Part shown: positions 39,263-47,258 of the stretch, one piece after another | Layout of the letters: each line of letters begins with the position of its first letter | Numbering within the stretch: position 1 is the stretch's first letter | Origin: Amycolatopsis sp. A133 | GTDB taxonomy: Bacteria; Actinomycetota; Actinomycetes; Mycobacteriales; Pseudonocardiaceae | NCBI RefSeq assembly: GCF_031082405.1 | Contig: NZ_JAVHJU010000034.1 | Location: 186,001 to 250,000, forward strand | DNA: 64,000 nucleotides | Reading direction: 5' to 3' | Program-made: the position numbers and the translations under genes | Notes under the pieces: model-generated | Seen by the model: the letters and a program-made list of their open reading frames with translations, nothing else | Told to the model about the DNA's origin: nothing | Database searches by the model: none

Positions 39263-39937
39263 TTACTCAGAGTGGGTTATTAACTGTGTCGTTTGCGCGT
39301 CGTGATAGACGACTTTGTTGCGGCCTGCGCGTTTCGCGGCATAAAGGAGCGCGTCCGCGCGGCGCAGCTGGCGCTCCGGGGTGCCGTCGCCCGGCGTCTC
39401 GTGCGCCAGGCCGGCGCTGATGGTCACCCGCAGGCCCGGCTGGAGTTCTGACCAGGGATGACGAGCGACGCGCAGCCGGGCGTCCTCGACGATGCGGACG
39501 GCCTGCCGGGCGTCGACCGCCGGCAGCCACAGCACGAACTCCTCGCCGCCGTAGCGGGCGCAGAAGCCCTCCGGCGGCAGGTCCTCCTGGAGCAGATCGG
39601 CGACCCGGCGCAGGACGCGGTCGCCGACGAGGTGACCGTACGTGTCGTTGACGGTCTTGAACCGGTCGAGATCGATCAGCGCAAGCCCCAGCGGCGGACG
39701 GTCGGTGAACGGTCCGTACAGCCGCTCGTCGAGGTAACGGCGGTTGTAGCTCGCCGTCAGCGCGTCGCGGAGGCTGCCGTCGCGGGCGATGTCCAGCGCG
39801 GACCGCAGGTGCTGGTAGGCGCGCCGCCAGTCACCCTGGTTGGCGAAGAGGTCGGCGACGGCCTCGTGCAGGCGGAGCAGGTCCGGCGGCCGCGGGCCGG
39901 CTGCCCGGCTCAGCGCGCCTTCGCCCTCGGCGACCAT
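39263..39937 (-). CDS. Stand-alone diguanylate cyclase (GGDEF)
   Basis: The product is a 224-residue soluble protein. A short helical part (LHEAVADLFANQGDWRRAYQHLRSALDIA), reminiscent of a TPR-like unit, precedes the GGDEF domain (about 60-215). The Mg-binding ALIDLDRFKTVNDTYGHLVGD and the active GGEEF (in RYGGEEFVLWLP) are both intact, so it should make c-di-GMP from two GTP. The RxxD inhibitory site 5 residues before GGEEF is absent. No sensor or membrane domain is present. Start at 39937 is chosen for the GAGG upstream; the frame can extend to a TTG at 40021. Confidence 0.85.
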   Translation of the reverse strand: MVAEGEGALSRAAGPRPPDLLRLHEAVADLFANQGDWRRAYQHLRSALDIARDGSLRDALTASYNRRYLDERLYGPFTDRPPLGLALIDLDRFKTVNDTYGHLVGDRVLRRVADLLQEDLPPEGFCARYGGEEFVLWLPAVDARQAVRIVEDARLRVARHPWSELQPGLRVTISAGLAHETPGDGTPERQLRRADALLYAAKRAGRNKVVYHDAQTTQLITHSE

Positions 39938-40057
39938 CCCCACCTCGACCACTCCTTGGTTGTCGTCGCCGGGGCGGCCGCGCTTGAGGCGTCGGTCCGG
40001 AACAAGGTGAACTTCGCTCAAACGGGACGGTGCTGGTGACTCTGCGGAGTGGGCGGG

Positions 40058-40636
40058 TCAGAGCCCGGAGAACGGCTCGATGTCCTTGAGCTGCGAGAAT
40101 TGGTCTTTGGCCCAGTAGCTCATATTAGCCGTTGTGTCGTTCAGTAGCTTTGTGTAGTCGGTCCAGGTGACCCAGCGCCAGTCCCCGACCTCGTCGGAGT
40201 TCGGCGACGGCTCGGCGTCGGCCCACGCGGCGAACACCGGGCAGAACTCGTTCTCGACGATCCCCTGGAACGGCGGCGTCCGGTACCGGTACTTCGGCAG
40301 CACGCAGTGCAGCCCGGACAGCGACGGCAGCCCGAGTTCGTAACCGGCGCGGCGCCGGACGGCGTCCTCGAGGGTTTCGCCGGGCGCGGGGTGACCGCAG
40401 ACGCTGTTGGTCCAGACCCCCGGCCAGACCTTCTTGTGGAGGGCACGCTGGGTGATCAGCAGGGCGTTGTCGCTGCGCCGGAGGACGTAGCACGAGAAGG
40501 CCAGGTGCAACCGGGTGTGCTCGTGGTGGCTGGCCAGCTTCGGGCCGGTCTCTCCGGTGGGCTCGCCGTCCTCGGTGACGAAGACGACCTGCTCGGTCTC
40601 GGGTTCGATCGCGGTATCCACGCCTCCAGTGAACAC
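40058..40636 (-). CDS. idi: Isopentenyl-diphosphate delta-isomerase, type 1
   Basis: Idi interconverts IPP and DMAPP for isoprenoid synthesis. The 192-residue Nudix-fold enzyme has the catalytic Cys80 in WTNSVCGHPAPGETLEDAV and the catalytic Glu130 in IVENEFCPVF. The metal-binding His cluster HHEHTRLHLAFS and the closing GDWRWVTW are also present. The start is GTG at 40636; an in-frame GTG five codons later is also possible. A -10-like TACGGA lies about 15 bases upstream. It is alone on its strand between the diguanylate cyclase and an unrelated hydrolase. Confidence 0.95.
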   Translation of the reverse strand: MFTGGVDTAIEPETEQVVFVTEDGEPTGETGPKLASHHEHTRLHLAFSCYVLRRSDNALLITQRALHKKVWPGVWTNSVCGHPAPGETLEDAVRRRAGYELGLPSLSGLHCVLPKYRYRTPPFQGIVENEFCPVFAAWADAEPSPNSDEVGDWRWVTWTDYTKLLNDTTANMSYWAKDQFSQLKDIEPFSGL

Positions 40637-40706
40637 GACGGGCGCCGCGGATCCGTACCGCGAGGAGGGTGGGTTACGACGGTCCGCCCGGCGGGGTGAC
40701 GGGCCG

Positions 40707-41540
40707 TCACCGCGCGTGGAGGTGCTCCACGAGCAGGGTGGTGACGGCTTCCGGCGCCTCTTCGGGCACCCAGTGCGTCACGTCTTCGAGCATCTCGAAG
40801 CGGTAGGGACCGGTGACCCAGTTGGCGGTGTCGAGCGCGGCGGCCGACCCGAAGGAGACGTCCTCGCTGCTCCAGATGTAGAGCGTCGGCACGGCGATCT
40901 TGCCGATCTTCCCGCCCGGCCGTCCGGCCCGGTACCAGTTGAGGGCGGCGGTGAGCGCGCCCGGCTCGGACAGCCGCTGCACGTAGTCGTCGACCTTGGT
41001 CGGCGACACGCGCCGCTCGAACATGTCGCGCAGCGCACGGGCGTCGTTCTCCAGCATCCGCCGCTCGGTGACGCGGGTCTGCCGCCACTCGGTCATGTAG
41101 CGGGTCCGCAGGTGCTGGTCTTCGTCGGTCTTCATGGCTTCGGCGAGCGCGGCGGGGTGCGGCGTGGAGACGACGGCGAGGCTGCGCAGCCGCTCGGGGT
41201 GCGCATCGGCGGTCCACCAGGCGACAGCGCCACCCCAGTCGTGCCCGACGAGGTCGAACTTCGGCCAGCCCAGCGCTTCGGTGATCGCGACGACGTCCCC
41301 GACGAGGTGATCGATCGAGTAGTCGCCGGCCTGCTCGGGCCGCACCCCCGGCGAGTAACCGCGCTGATCCGGCGCAACGGCCCGGAACCCGAGCACCCCG
41401 AGGGTGGCGACCTGGTGCTCCCACTCGACCGCGGCTTCGGGGAAGCCGTGCAGCAGCAGCACGGGCCGCCCGTCTTCGGGCCCGGCGGCGATGGCGTCGA
41501 AGGAACCGGCCTCGGTGGGGATGCTGATGTGGTCGATCAC
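40707..41540 (-). CDS. Alpha/beta hydrolase, epoxide-hydrolase type
   Basis: The 277-residue enzyme has the oxyanion motif HGFPE (31-35) and the nucleophile elbow VGHDWGG with Asp101. This is the Asp-nucleophile arrangement of epoxide hydrolases and haloalkane dehalogenases rather than Ser esterases. The cap region and a final His (EDVTHWVPEEAPE) complete the triad. Substrate unknown. GTG at 41540 has TAGATT 7 bases upstream, so it may be leaderless. It follows the isochorismatase-like gene by 10 bases, so it may also be read from the upstream operon. Confidence 0.85.
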   Translation of the reverse strand: MIDHISIPTEAGSFDAIAAGPEDGRPVLLLHGFPEAAVEWEHQVATLGVLGFRAVAPDQRGYSPGVRPEQAGDYSIDHLVGDVVAITEALGWPKFDLVGHDWGGAVAWWTADAHPERLRSLAVVSTPHPAALAEAMKTDEDQHLRTRYMTEWRQTRVTERRMLENDARALRDMFERRVSPTKVDDYVQRLSEPGALTAALNWYRAGRPGGKIGKIAVPTLYIWSSEDVSFGSAAALDTANWVTGPYRFEMLEDVTHWVPEEAPEAVTTLLVEHLHAR

Positions 41541-41547
41541 GCAGGCG

Positions 41548-41553
41548 AATCTA
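41548..41553 (-). promoter_or_regulatory. -10 element for a possible leaderless hydrolase transcript
   Basis: On the minus strand TAGATT precedes the GTG at 41540 by 7 bases. It overlaps the stop codon of the upstream gene, so this would be an internal promoter of the operon. Confidence 0.4.
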
Positions 41554-42081
41554 CTTCGCGAGCACCTCGTCGGTGGTGGCGACCTGCACCAGCGGGCCGT
41601 ACAGCCGCATGATGTCCAGCGCCTTCGCGTGGCTCTCGTCGTCCACGCCCGCGCACGCGTCGGACACCACCGTCACCGAAACCCCCGCGTCCGCCGCGGC
41701 CAACGCCGTCGACAGCACGCAGCAGTCCGTCGAGACCCCCGCGAGCACCAGGCCCGCGCCGCCCACCCGGGTCGCCATTCGCGGGTTCCACTTGCCGAAC
41801 GTGGTCGCGTCCACTGTGGACGACGGCCGGAAAGCGTCCACCACCTGGTACAGCGGTGCGTCCGGGGGCTGGAGGGCGAACGGCCACTGCTCGTAGTACC
41901 GCTTCCACGCCCCTTCCGGGCGAGCCGGTGCGACGAACCGCGTGAACACGACGTCGTTGCCGAAGGCCGTCACCAGGCGGCGGATCGGGGGGACGACCTC
42001 GGCGAAACGCGGGGTGAACCACGGGCTCGGCGGGTCGGCGAACACGTTCTGCAGGTCGATGACCGCCAGGATCGACTTCAC
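41551..42081 (-). CDS. Isochorismatase-fold cysteine hydrolase
   Basis: The 176-residue protein belongs to the isochorismatase/nicotinamidase superfamily. It has the catalytic Asp in AVIDLQNVF (Asp8) and the nucleophile region LVLAGVSTDCCVLSTALAA, with Cys121 at the catalytic position after the cis-peptide. The usual catalytic Lys before the pocket Phe is not obvious here (TVDATTFGKW). Family members hydrolyse amides such as nicotinamide, or carbamates. The GTG start overlaps the permease stop by 4 bases after GGAGG, placing it in the GntR operon. It may act on the base released by the upstream enzymes; that is inference. Confidence 0.82.
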   Translation of the reverse strand: MKSILAVIDLQNVFADPPSPWFTPRFAEVVPPIRRLVTAFGNDVVFTRFVAPARPEGAWKRYYEQWPFALQPPDAPLYQVVDAFRPSSTVDATTFGKWNPRMATRVGGAGLVLAGVSTDCCVLSTALAAADAGVSVTVVSDACAGVDDESHAKALDIMRLYGPLVQVATTDEVLAK

Positions 42082-43511
42082 GCCGCCTCCTGCGCGCGGA
42101 CCCGCGGCCGCGTCAGCAAGGTCACCAGGAAGCCCAGGGCCAGTGCCAGCAGCACGCCCAGGTTCGCGTAGGCCCACGCACCTTCGCGGCCGCCGAGGCC
42201 GAACGGTTCCAGCAGGTAGCCCTGCCACTTCAGCCAGTCCGCGGAACCGTTCGTCACCAGGCCCCAGCCGAGCGCCGTCGCCACCAGCACCAGCGCGATC
42301 GGCCCCACCCGGACGTCGCCGTAGCGGCCGGCCGGGTCGAACAGCTCGCGCTCGGCGTAACCACTCCGCCGCAGCAGGACGTCCGCGAGCATCACGCCGC
42401 ACCAGGCCGCGACCGGGACGCCCAGCGTCACCAGGAAACCCTGGAACTGGCCGAGGAACTCGCCGCCGAAGAAGACGATGTAGATCGTGCCGAGGATCAT
42501 GAGCACGCCGTCGACCAGCGCCGCTGCCGGGCGGGGGATGCGCACGCCCGCCGAGAGCAGCGCCAGCCCCGACGAATAGATGTCCAGCACCGCGCCGCCG
42601 ACCAGGCCGAGCACCGCGACGAGCGCGAACGGCACCAGGAACCACAGCGGCAGCAACGTCGTCAGCGCGCCGATCGGGTCGGCCGCGATCGCCTTGTTCA
42701 GGTCCGGTGACGACCCGGCCAGCAGCAGCCCGAACACCAGCAGCACCACGGGGGCCACCGACGCCCCGAACGTCGTCCAGCCGACCACGCGGCGGCTCGA
42801 CGACGACCGCGGCAGGTAGCGGGAGTAGTCCGCGGCCGCGTTGACCCAGCCGAGGCCGAACCCGGTCATCAGGAAGACCAGCGCCCCGACCCACTGCTGC
42901 GCCGAGCCGGACGGCAGCGCGCTGACCGCTTCCCAGTGCACGTCGCCGGCCACGAGCACCACGTAGACGACCGTGAGCACGCCGGTGATCCAGGTGATCC
43001 ACGTCTGCAGCTTCATGATCGCGTCGAAGCCGAGCACCCCGGCGACGACGGTCAGCGCCGCCACCACGACGAGCGCGACCACCTTCGTCGGCGTCCCGCC
43101 GCCCCAGCCGAGGCGCTCGAACACCGTCGCCGTGGCCAGCGTCGCCAGCGCCGCGAGCACGGTTTCCCAGCCCACTGTGAGCAGCCACGAAATCGCCGAC
43201 GGCAGCCGGTTGCCGCGCACGCCGAACGCCGCCCGCGAGAGCAGCATCGTCGGCGCCGACCCGCGTTTGCCCGCGATGGCGATGAACCCGCACAGCAGGA
43301 ACGAGAACAGGATGCCGACGACGCCGGCGACCAGCGCCTGGCCGAACGAGATGCCGAAGCCGAGGGTGAACGAGCCGTAGCTCAGCCCCAGCACCGACAC
43401 GTTCGCGCCGAACCACGGCCAGAACAGCTGCCGGGGCCGTCCGCGGCGCTCGGCGTCGTCGATCACGTCGAGGCCGTTGGTCTCCACCTCGAGCCTGCGG
43501 GAACCGGTCAT
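42078..43511 (-). CDS. NCS1-family nucleobase permease
   Basis: The 477-residue protein has about 12 membrane helices and the NCS1 (purine/cytosine/allantoin/thiamine) permease pattern: FWPWFGANVSVLGLSYGSFTLGFGISF at the N terminus, GKRGSAPTMLLSRAAFGVRGN, VVLVAGDVHWEA, GFGLGWVNAAADYSRYLPR and GVPVAAWCGVMLADVLLRR. It should import a nucleobase or related heterocycle with Na+ or H+. It overlaps the PfkB kinase upstream and the hydrolase downstream by 4 bases each. In E. coli the comparable yegTUVW cluster uses a different transporter type. Confidence 0.9.
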   Translation of the reverse strand: MTGSRRLEVETNGLDVIDDAERRGRPRQLFWPWFGANVSVLGLSYGSFTLGFGISFGQALVAGVVGILFSFLLCGFIAIAGKRGSAPTMLLSRAAFGVRGNRLPSAISWLLTVGWETVLAALATLATATVFERLGWGGGTPTKVVALVVVAALTVVAGVLGFDAIMKLQTWITWITGVLTVVYVVLVAGDVHWEAVSALPSGSAQQWVGALVFLMTGFGLGWVNAAADYSRYLPRSSSSRRVVGWTTFGASVAPVVLLVFGLLLAGSSPDLNKAIAADPIGALTTLLPLWFLVPFALVAVLGLVGGAVLDIYSSGLALLSAGVRIPRPAAALVDGVLMILGTIYIVFFGGEFLGQFQGFLVTLGVPVAAWCGVMLADVLLRRSGYAERELFDPAGRYGDVRVGPIALVLVATALGWGLVTNGSADWLKWQGYLLEPFGLGGREGAWAYANLGVLLALALGFLVTLLTRPRVRAQEAA

Positions 43512-44383
43512 CGCGTGGCCTCCACCAGCTGGTCGATCTCCTGCCGGCCCGGCGCGGTCGCCGGGCCGGGGCGGGTCACCGAAAGCGCGGCCGCCGCGTT
43601 GGCGCGCACTGCGGCGTCGAGGAGGGTACTGCCGCGCAGCAGCTCCGCGGCCAGCACGCCGCAGTGCGTGTCGCCGGCGCCGGTGGTGTCCACGACGTCG
43701 ACCGGGAACCCGGGCACGTCGGTGATCCGGCCGTTTTCGTGGACGCGACAGCCCTTCGCGCCCTCGCGGACGACGGCGACCGGCGGCAGCTCGCCCAGCA
43801 CCTCGGCTTCGCGGGCGGTGCAGCTCAGTATGTCTATTGTGGACAGCAGGTCATAGAGGTCTCCAGGGTCGATGTCGGCGATGAGCGGGCCGGGGTCGAA
43901 CAGGATCTTCGAGCCGGGCAGCCGGGGCAGCCACTCGATGAGGGCCGCGCGATTGATCTCGTGCAACCAACTGTATCCGCTCACGTACACGACGTCGTCA
44001 TTCTTTGGGGTGACCCGGTCGAGCAACTCGGTGCGCAGCCGGCCTTCGGCGCCGGTTCCGGTCGCGAAGGTGCGCTCGCCGGTCGCGTCCACCAACACGA
44101 CGACGACTCCGGTGTCCATTTCGGACACTGGTTCGTGCGCCAGTTCCACGCCTTCGGCCGCGAGGGCGCTGCGGGCGAGGTCGCCGAAACCGCCGATTCC
44201 GTGGCTGCCCGCGTAAAGCACGCGCGCGCCGGACCGGGCGGCGGCGGCCATGACGTTGAAACCGCCGCCGGGCAACAGGTTCGTCGACGAGGCGAGGACG
44301 TCACCGCCGGGCGGCGGCAGGGCCGGGACCGCCATGACCAGGTCGAGGACGACCTGCCCGGTGTGCACCAGCCGCCCGGTCAT
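43508..44383 (-). CDS. PfkB-family sugar or nucleoside kinase
   Basis: The 291-residue ribokinase-fold enzyme shows the N-terminal GG region (LLPGGGFNVMAAAARSGARVLYAGSHGIGGFGD) and the C-terminal PfkB signature DTTGAGDTHCG. The catalytic base is Asp238, and the anion-hole GAG is intact. It phosphorylates a sugar or nucleoside hydroxyl with ATP. Overlap with the ADP-ribosylglycohydrolase gene is 4 bases. In yegTUVW the homologous pair is YegU (glycohydrolase family) and YegV (PfkB). The likely substrate is a ribosyl compound made or used by the neighbour; this is inferred from context. Confidence 0.88.
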   Translation of the reverse strand: MTGRLVHTGQVVLDLVMAVPALPPPGGDVLASSTNLLPGGGFNVMAAAARSGARVLYAGSHGIGGFGDLARSALAAEGVELAHEPVSEMDTGVVVVLVDATGERTFATGTGAEGRLRTELLDRVTPKNDDVVYVSGYSWLHEINRAALIEWLPRLPGSKILFDPGPLIADIDPGDLYDLLSTIDILSCTAREAEVLGELPPVAVVREGAKGCRVHENGRITDVPGFPVDVVDTTGAGDTHCGVLAAELLRGSTLLDAAVRANAAAALSVTRPGPATAPGRQEIDQLVEATR

Positions 44384-45375
44384 CGACGGCGCAGCTTGAG
44401 GAGTTCGTCGACCAGCGGCCCGAATTCGAGCCGGTTGACGGCGAGCACGGTCTCGACGACGTCGGGGCGGAAGGCGCCGACCCCGTGCGCGGCGCCGAGC
44501 ATCGCCCCGCAGATCGCGCCGACGGTGTCGGTGTCGCCGCCGAGCCCGGCGGCCAGGCGCAACGCCGACGGCGGGTCGTCGCCCATCGCTTCGGCCAGCG
44601 CGAACGCGGCGACGACGGACTCCTGCGACGCCACCGAGGTGCCGATCACCTGCGCGACCGCGTCGGCGACGGCGGCCGGGGCCATGCCGCGCACCCAATC
44701 GCGCGCCCAGCGGATCCGGGCGGCGATCTCCCCGCCGGGGGCCCAGTGGCCGCGTTCCCCGCCGACGACGGCGGCGCGCTCGCCCGCGTCGAGCGCTTCG
44801 GCCACGCTCGCGCCGTCGACCCCGGCGGAGACGGCGGCGGCGACCGCGGCCGCCGAAGCGATGCCCAGGCTGGTGTTGTGCGTGACCCGCGCGGTCGCGA
44901 CGACGGCGTCGACCAGCCGGTGCAGGTCGTCCGACGGCGTGGCGATGCCGACCGGCGCGACCCGCATGGCGGCGCCGTTGGTGGTGCCCGTGCGGCCGGC
45001 TTCGTCGGCCGGGACGCCGTCCTGGAGCCGCGCGAGCGCGCGCTTGGTGGAGGGCCCGAGCAGGTCCGCGGAGCCGCGGCGGACCATGTCCGCCTCCCAG
45101 ATCAGCAGCGCGTCGGCGAAGACGTGCGGCTCCACGGTGCCGCGGCCGTCGATGAGCAGCCGGGCCAGCAGGACGGCCTGCTCGGTGTCGTCGGTGACCG
45201 AGCCGGCGGGCATCAACGGCGCGACCGGCTGCTCGGCGACGGCGGTGAGCAGGCCGGTGACCGGCCCGTAGGTGGCGGCGATGGCGGCGCGGGACATCGA
45301 CTGCGTCGGCATGCCCAGCGCGTCGCCGACGGCCAGCCCGGTGAACGCGCCGAGCGCCCGGTCCCGCGCGGTCAC
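44380..45375 (-). CDS. ADP-ribosylglycohydrolase family protein
   Basis: The 331-residue all-helical protein has the di-metal ADP-ribosylglycohydrolase signatures: DRALGAFTGLAVGDALGMPTQ at the start, the first metal motif VTDDTEQAV (Asp62, Asp63, Thr64), NGAAMRVAPVGI, and the C-terminal GGDTDTVGAICGAMLGAAHG (Asp281, Asp283). It should cleave an N-glycosidic bond to ribose; in this operon the substrate is more likely a nucleoside than an ADP-ribosylated protein. GTG start overlaps the GntR gene by 4 bases, and its stop overlaps the kinase by 4. Confidence 0.88.
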   Translation of the reverse strand: MTARDRALGAFTGLAVGDALGMPTQSMSRAAIAATYGPVTGLLTAVAEQPVAPLMPAGSVTDDTEQAVLLARLLIDGRGTVEPHVFADALLIWEADMVRRGSADLLGPSTKRALARLQDGVPADEAGRTGTTNGAAMRVAPVGIATPSDDLHRLVDAVVATARVTHNTSLGIASAAAVAAAVSAGVDGASVAEALDAGERAAVVGGERGHWAPGGEIAARIRWARDWVRGMAPAAVADAVAQVIGTSVASQESVVAAFALAEAMGDDPPSALRLAAGLGGDTDTVGAICGAMLGAAHGVGAFRPDVVETVLAVNRLEFGPLVDELLKLRRR

Positions 45376-46070
45376 CGGTGTCCGAAGGTGAGGTGGAACT
45401 GGAACCGGTCCGGGTCCAGCAGGCTGACGACCCGCTCGACGAGCCGGCCTTCGACGTCGACCGAGGTGCGCTCGGCGCGGAGGAAGAGCTCGCCGATCGG
45501 CCGGCCGAGCAGTCCGGCGGCGCAGGCGTCGAGGCGTTCGGTGCTGATCCACTGGTCGCCGCCGACGGAGATCCGCCCGGCGGCTTCGAGGGTCTTGGTG
45601 AGGGAGCCGTCCCGGAGACCTGTTTCGGGAAGCCCGGCGAGCGGCCCGACGGCGGGCACGGTGGCGGTTTCGAGGGAGATCCCGCGATCGTGTTCCCGCC
45701 GCAGCCGCCGCACGGCGACGTAGGTCTTCTCGCCGAATTCTTCTTCCAGGGCGCGGTCTTCGACGGTGTTGATGCCGAGCAGGTCGGTGGTGACCGGCGC
45801 ACCGGCGTCGGCGAGGGCGCGGGCCCAGCCGATCCGCTGGTCGAGCTGGACGCCGTCGAAGATGACGAACGACCCGACGCCCGCCTGGGTGGAGATGAGC
45901 TCGAGCTGCTGGAGCTCGGACAGCGCGCTGCGGACGGTGCCGCGGCTGACCTGGTACCGCAGGGCCAGCTGGTTCTCGCCGGGGAGGCGCTCGCCGTGGG
46001 CGAGGCGCCCGGAGCGGATCAGGTCGGTGAGGTCGCCGACCAGCTGCTGCCGCTTGCTGTACATGTACAT
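45372..46070 (-). CDS. GntR-family regulator with UTRA domain
   Basis: This 232-residue HutC-type regulator heads the operon. The winged helix is at about 5-70 (VGDLTDLIRSGRLAHGERLPGENQLALRYQVSRGTVRSALSEL). The UTRA ligand-binding domain (about 85-230) contains YVAVRRLRREHDRGISLETATVP and LFLRAERTSVDVEGRLVERVVSLLDPDRFQFHL, where small effectors bind. It corresponds to YegW in the E. coli yegTUVW cluster. Start at 46070 (MYMYSK); a second ATG two codons later is possible. The start region overlaps GTAC-based inverted repeats that look like its own operator. Confidence 0.9.
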   Translation of the reverse strand: MYMYSKRQQLVGDLTDLIRSGRLAHGERLPGENQLALRYQVSRGTVRSALSELQQLELISTQAGVGSFVIFDGVQLDQRIGWARALADAGAPVTTDLLGINTVEDRALEEEFGEKTYVAVRRLRREHDRGISLETATVPAVGPLAGLPETGLRDGSLTKTLEAAGRISVGGDQWISTERLDACAAGLLGRPIGELFLRAERTSVDVEGRLVERVVSLLDPDRFQFHLTFGHR

Positions 46071-46078
46071 ACCTGTAC
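46058..46078. promoter_or_regulatory. GntR operator candidate over the start codon
   Basis: TGTACATGTACA at 46058-46069 is a perfect palindrome. GTACA, TACC, TGTAC at 46065-46078 is an overlapping inverted repeat of the GT-x-TA-x-AC type used by GntR/HutC regulators. Both cover the ATG, so binding would block transcription or translation of the regulator gene and hence the operon. Confidence 0.55.
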
Positions 46079-46096
46079 GCCCTGGGTTGTTGCAGG

Positions 46097-46747
46097 TCAA
46101 GCGGCGACGAGCTCGCGTTTCGCCTCGACCGCGACCATCTTGCCCGCTTCCTTGGCGCTCACGCCGGCGACCAGCATGATCAGGGTGAACGTGCCCACGA
46201 AGACGACCGTGCTCAACCACACCATCGTGGACACCGGCAGGGTGAAGGCGCCCACGACCCGGGCGGCGCTCTCCAGCACGAACCCGACGCCCCAGATGTA
46301 GCTGCTGCGGCGCAGGACGGTGTCGAACCGCCGGTTGCCCGCCAGGCGTTCCCAGGCGGCTTCGTGGTCGGCCTGGCCGTGGGTGAGGAACGGGCGCAGG
46401 GTCTTCGTCATGATCGGCTGCGCGGTGAAGGCGGAGATCAGGATGACGACCCCGGTGATCCCGCTGCCGAGCGAGTCTTTGGCGATCATCATGCGGGCGT
46501 CCCCGGAGACGAGGGTCAACAGCATGCCGACGACGTTGGTGACGAGGACGACGAGGGCGAGGCCGTTGAGCGTCCGGTTCTTGGCGAACTGGTGGAGGGT
46601 CCGGGCGAGCGGGAAGACCCCGGAGAGGGCGAGCGCGGTGAAGTCGCTCGCGCCGAGGGAGTGGAGTCCGTAGTAGACGCCGATCGGCACGGCGATGTCG
46701 ATGGCGAGGGACTTGAGCGGGGAGCTGCCGGGCTGGTTCGTCGTCAT
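46097..46747 (-). CDS. VC0807-like integral membrane protein
   Basis: The 216-residue protein has about six membrane helices. It carries the features I associate with the VC0807 family: LAIDIAVPIGVYYGLHSLG near the start, ALALSGVFPLARTLHQFAKNRTLNGLALVVLVTNVVGMLLTLVSGDARMMIAKDSLGSGITGVVILIS, and ESAARVVGAFTLPVSTMVW. The function is unknown. The ATG at 46747 is chosen because hydrophobic sequence begins there; the frame is open upstream into the divergent region. It lies 26 bp upstream of the GntR gene on the same strand. Confidence 0.75.
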   Translation of the reverse strand: MTTNQPGSSPLKSLAIDIAVPIGVYYGLHSLGASDFTALALSGVFPLARTLHQFAKNRTLNGLALVVLVTNVVGMLLTLVSGDARMMIAKDSLGSGITGVVILISAFTAQPIMTKTLRPFLTHGQADHEAAWERLAGNRRFDTVLRRSSYIWGVGFVLESAARVVGAFTLPVSTMVWLSTVVFVGTFTLIMLVAGVSAKEAGKMVAVEAKRELVAA

Positions 46748-46856
46748 GGGAAGAGCTTGTCGCGGCGAGGGGCCGGTGAGGGATGCCGTCCGCCACGACT
46801 TGGGCCTGACAGATGTCACGGCCGCACATTCCGCGGGCCTGCGTCGTCGGGTCCGC

Positions 46857-47258
46857 ATGGGAATGTTCTTGCGCCTCACGATCGGCCTGCAGACGCTGGC
46901 CGCCTTCCTCTCGGCGGTCACCGCCGGCCTGCTGCTGACCACCCCGAACGGGCACGTCCTGCACAGCGCTTCCGCGTACACGGTGTGGGTCGTCGCCGTC
47001 GTGCAGCTGATCGCTGCCGTCCTGGTCTGGCGGCCGGGCGGCGGATCGCCGCGAGCGGTGCTCTACGCGGTCGTGTTCCTGGGGCTCGTCTCGGTCCAGG
47101 TGGTGCTCGGGATCGCGCACGTCAAGGCCGTGCACGTGCCGCTGGGGGTGCTGCTGTTCGGCCTGAGCCTGGTGCAGCTCAGCCGCCCGAGTGCATGTCT
47201 TCCGCCTCGGGGACGCAGTCGTCGTCCGGGTCGTCCAGCCAGCCGTGTGGCAGCGTGA
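46857..47258 (+). CDS. Small integral membrane protein, four helices
   Basis: The 133-residue product starts MGMFLRLTIGLQTLAAFLSAVTAGLLLTT and has four membrane segments (about 4-24, 35-52, 62-80 and 85-102), typical of small quinone- or heme-pathway-like proteins without a clear family. The charged C-terminal tail (SRPSACLPPRGRS and on) overlaps the 3' end of dusB on the other strand by 80 bases, which is a long tail-to-tail overlap. ATG at 46857 is the probable start. It is divergent from the VC0807-like gene, 109 bp apart. No function is proposed. Confidence 0.6.
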   Translation: MGMFLRLTIGLQTLAAFLSAVTAGLLLTTPNGHVLHSASAYTVWVVAVVQLIAAVLVWRPGGGSPRAVLYAVVFLGLVSVQVVLGIAHVKAVHVPLGVLLFGLSLVQLSRPSACLPPRGRSRRPGRPASRVAA

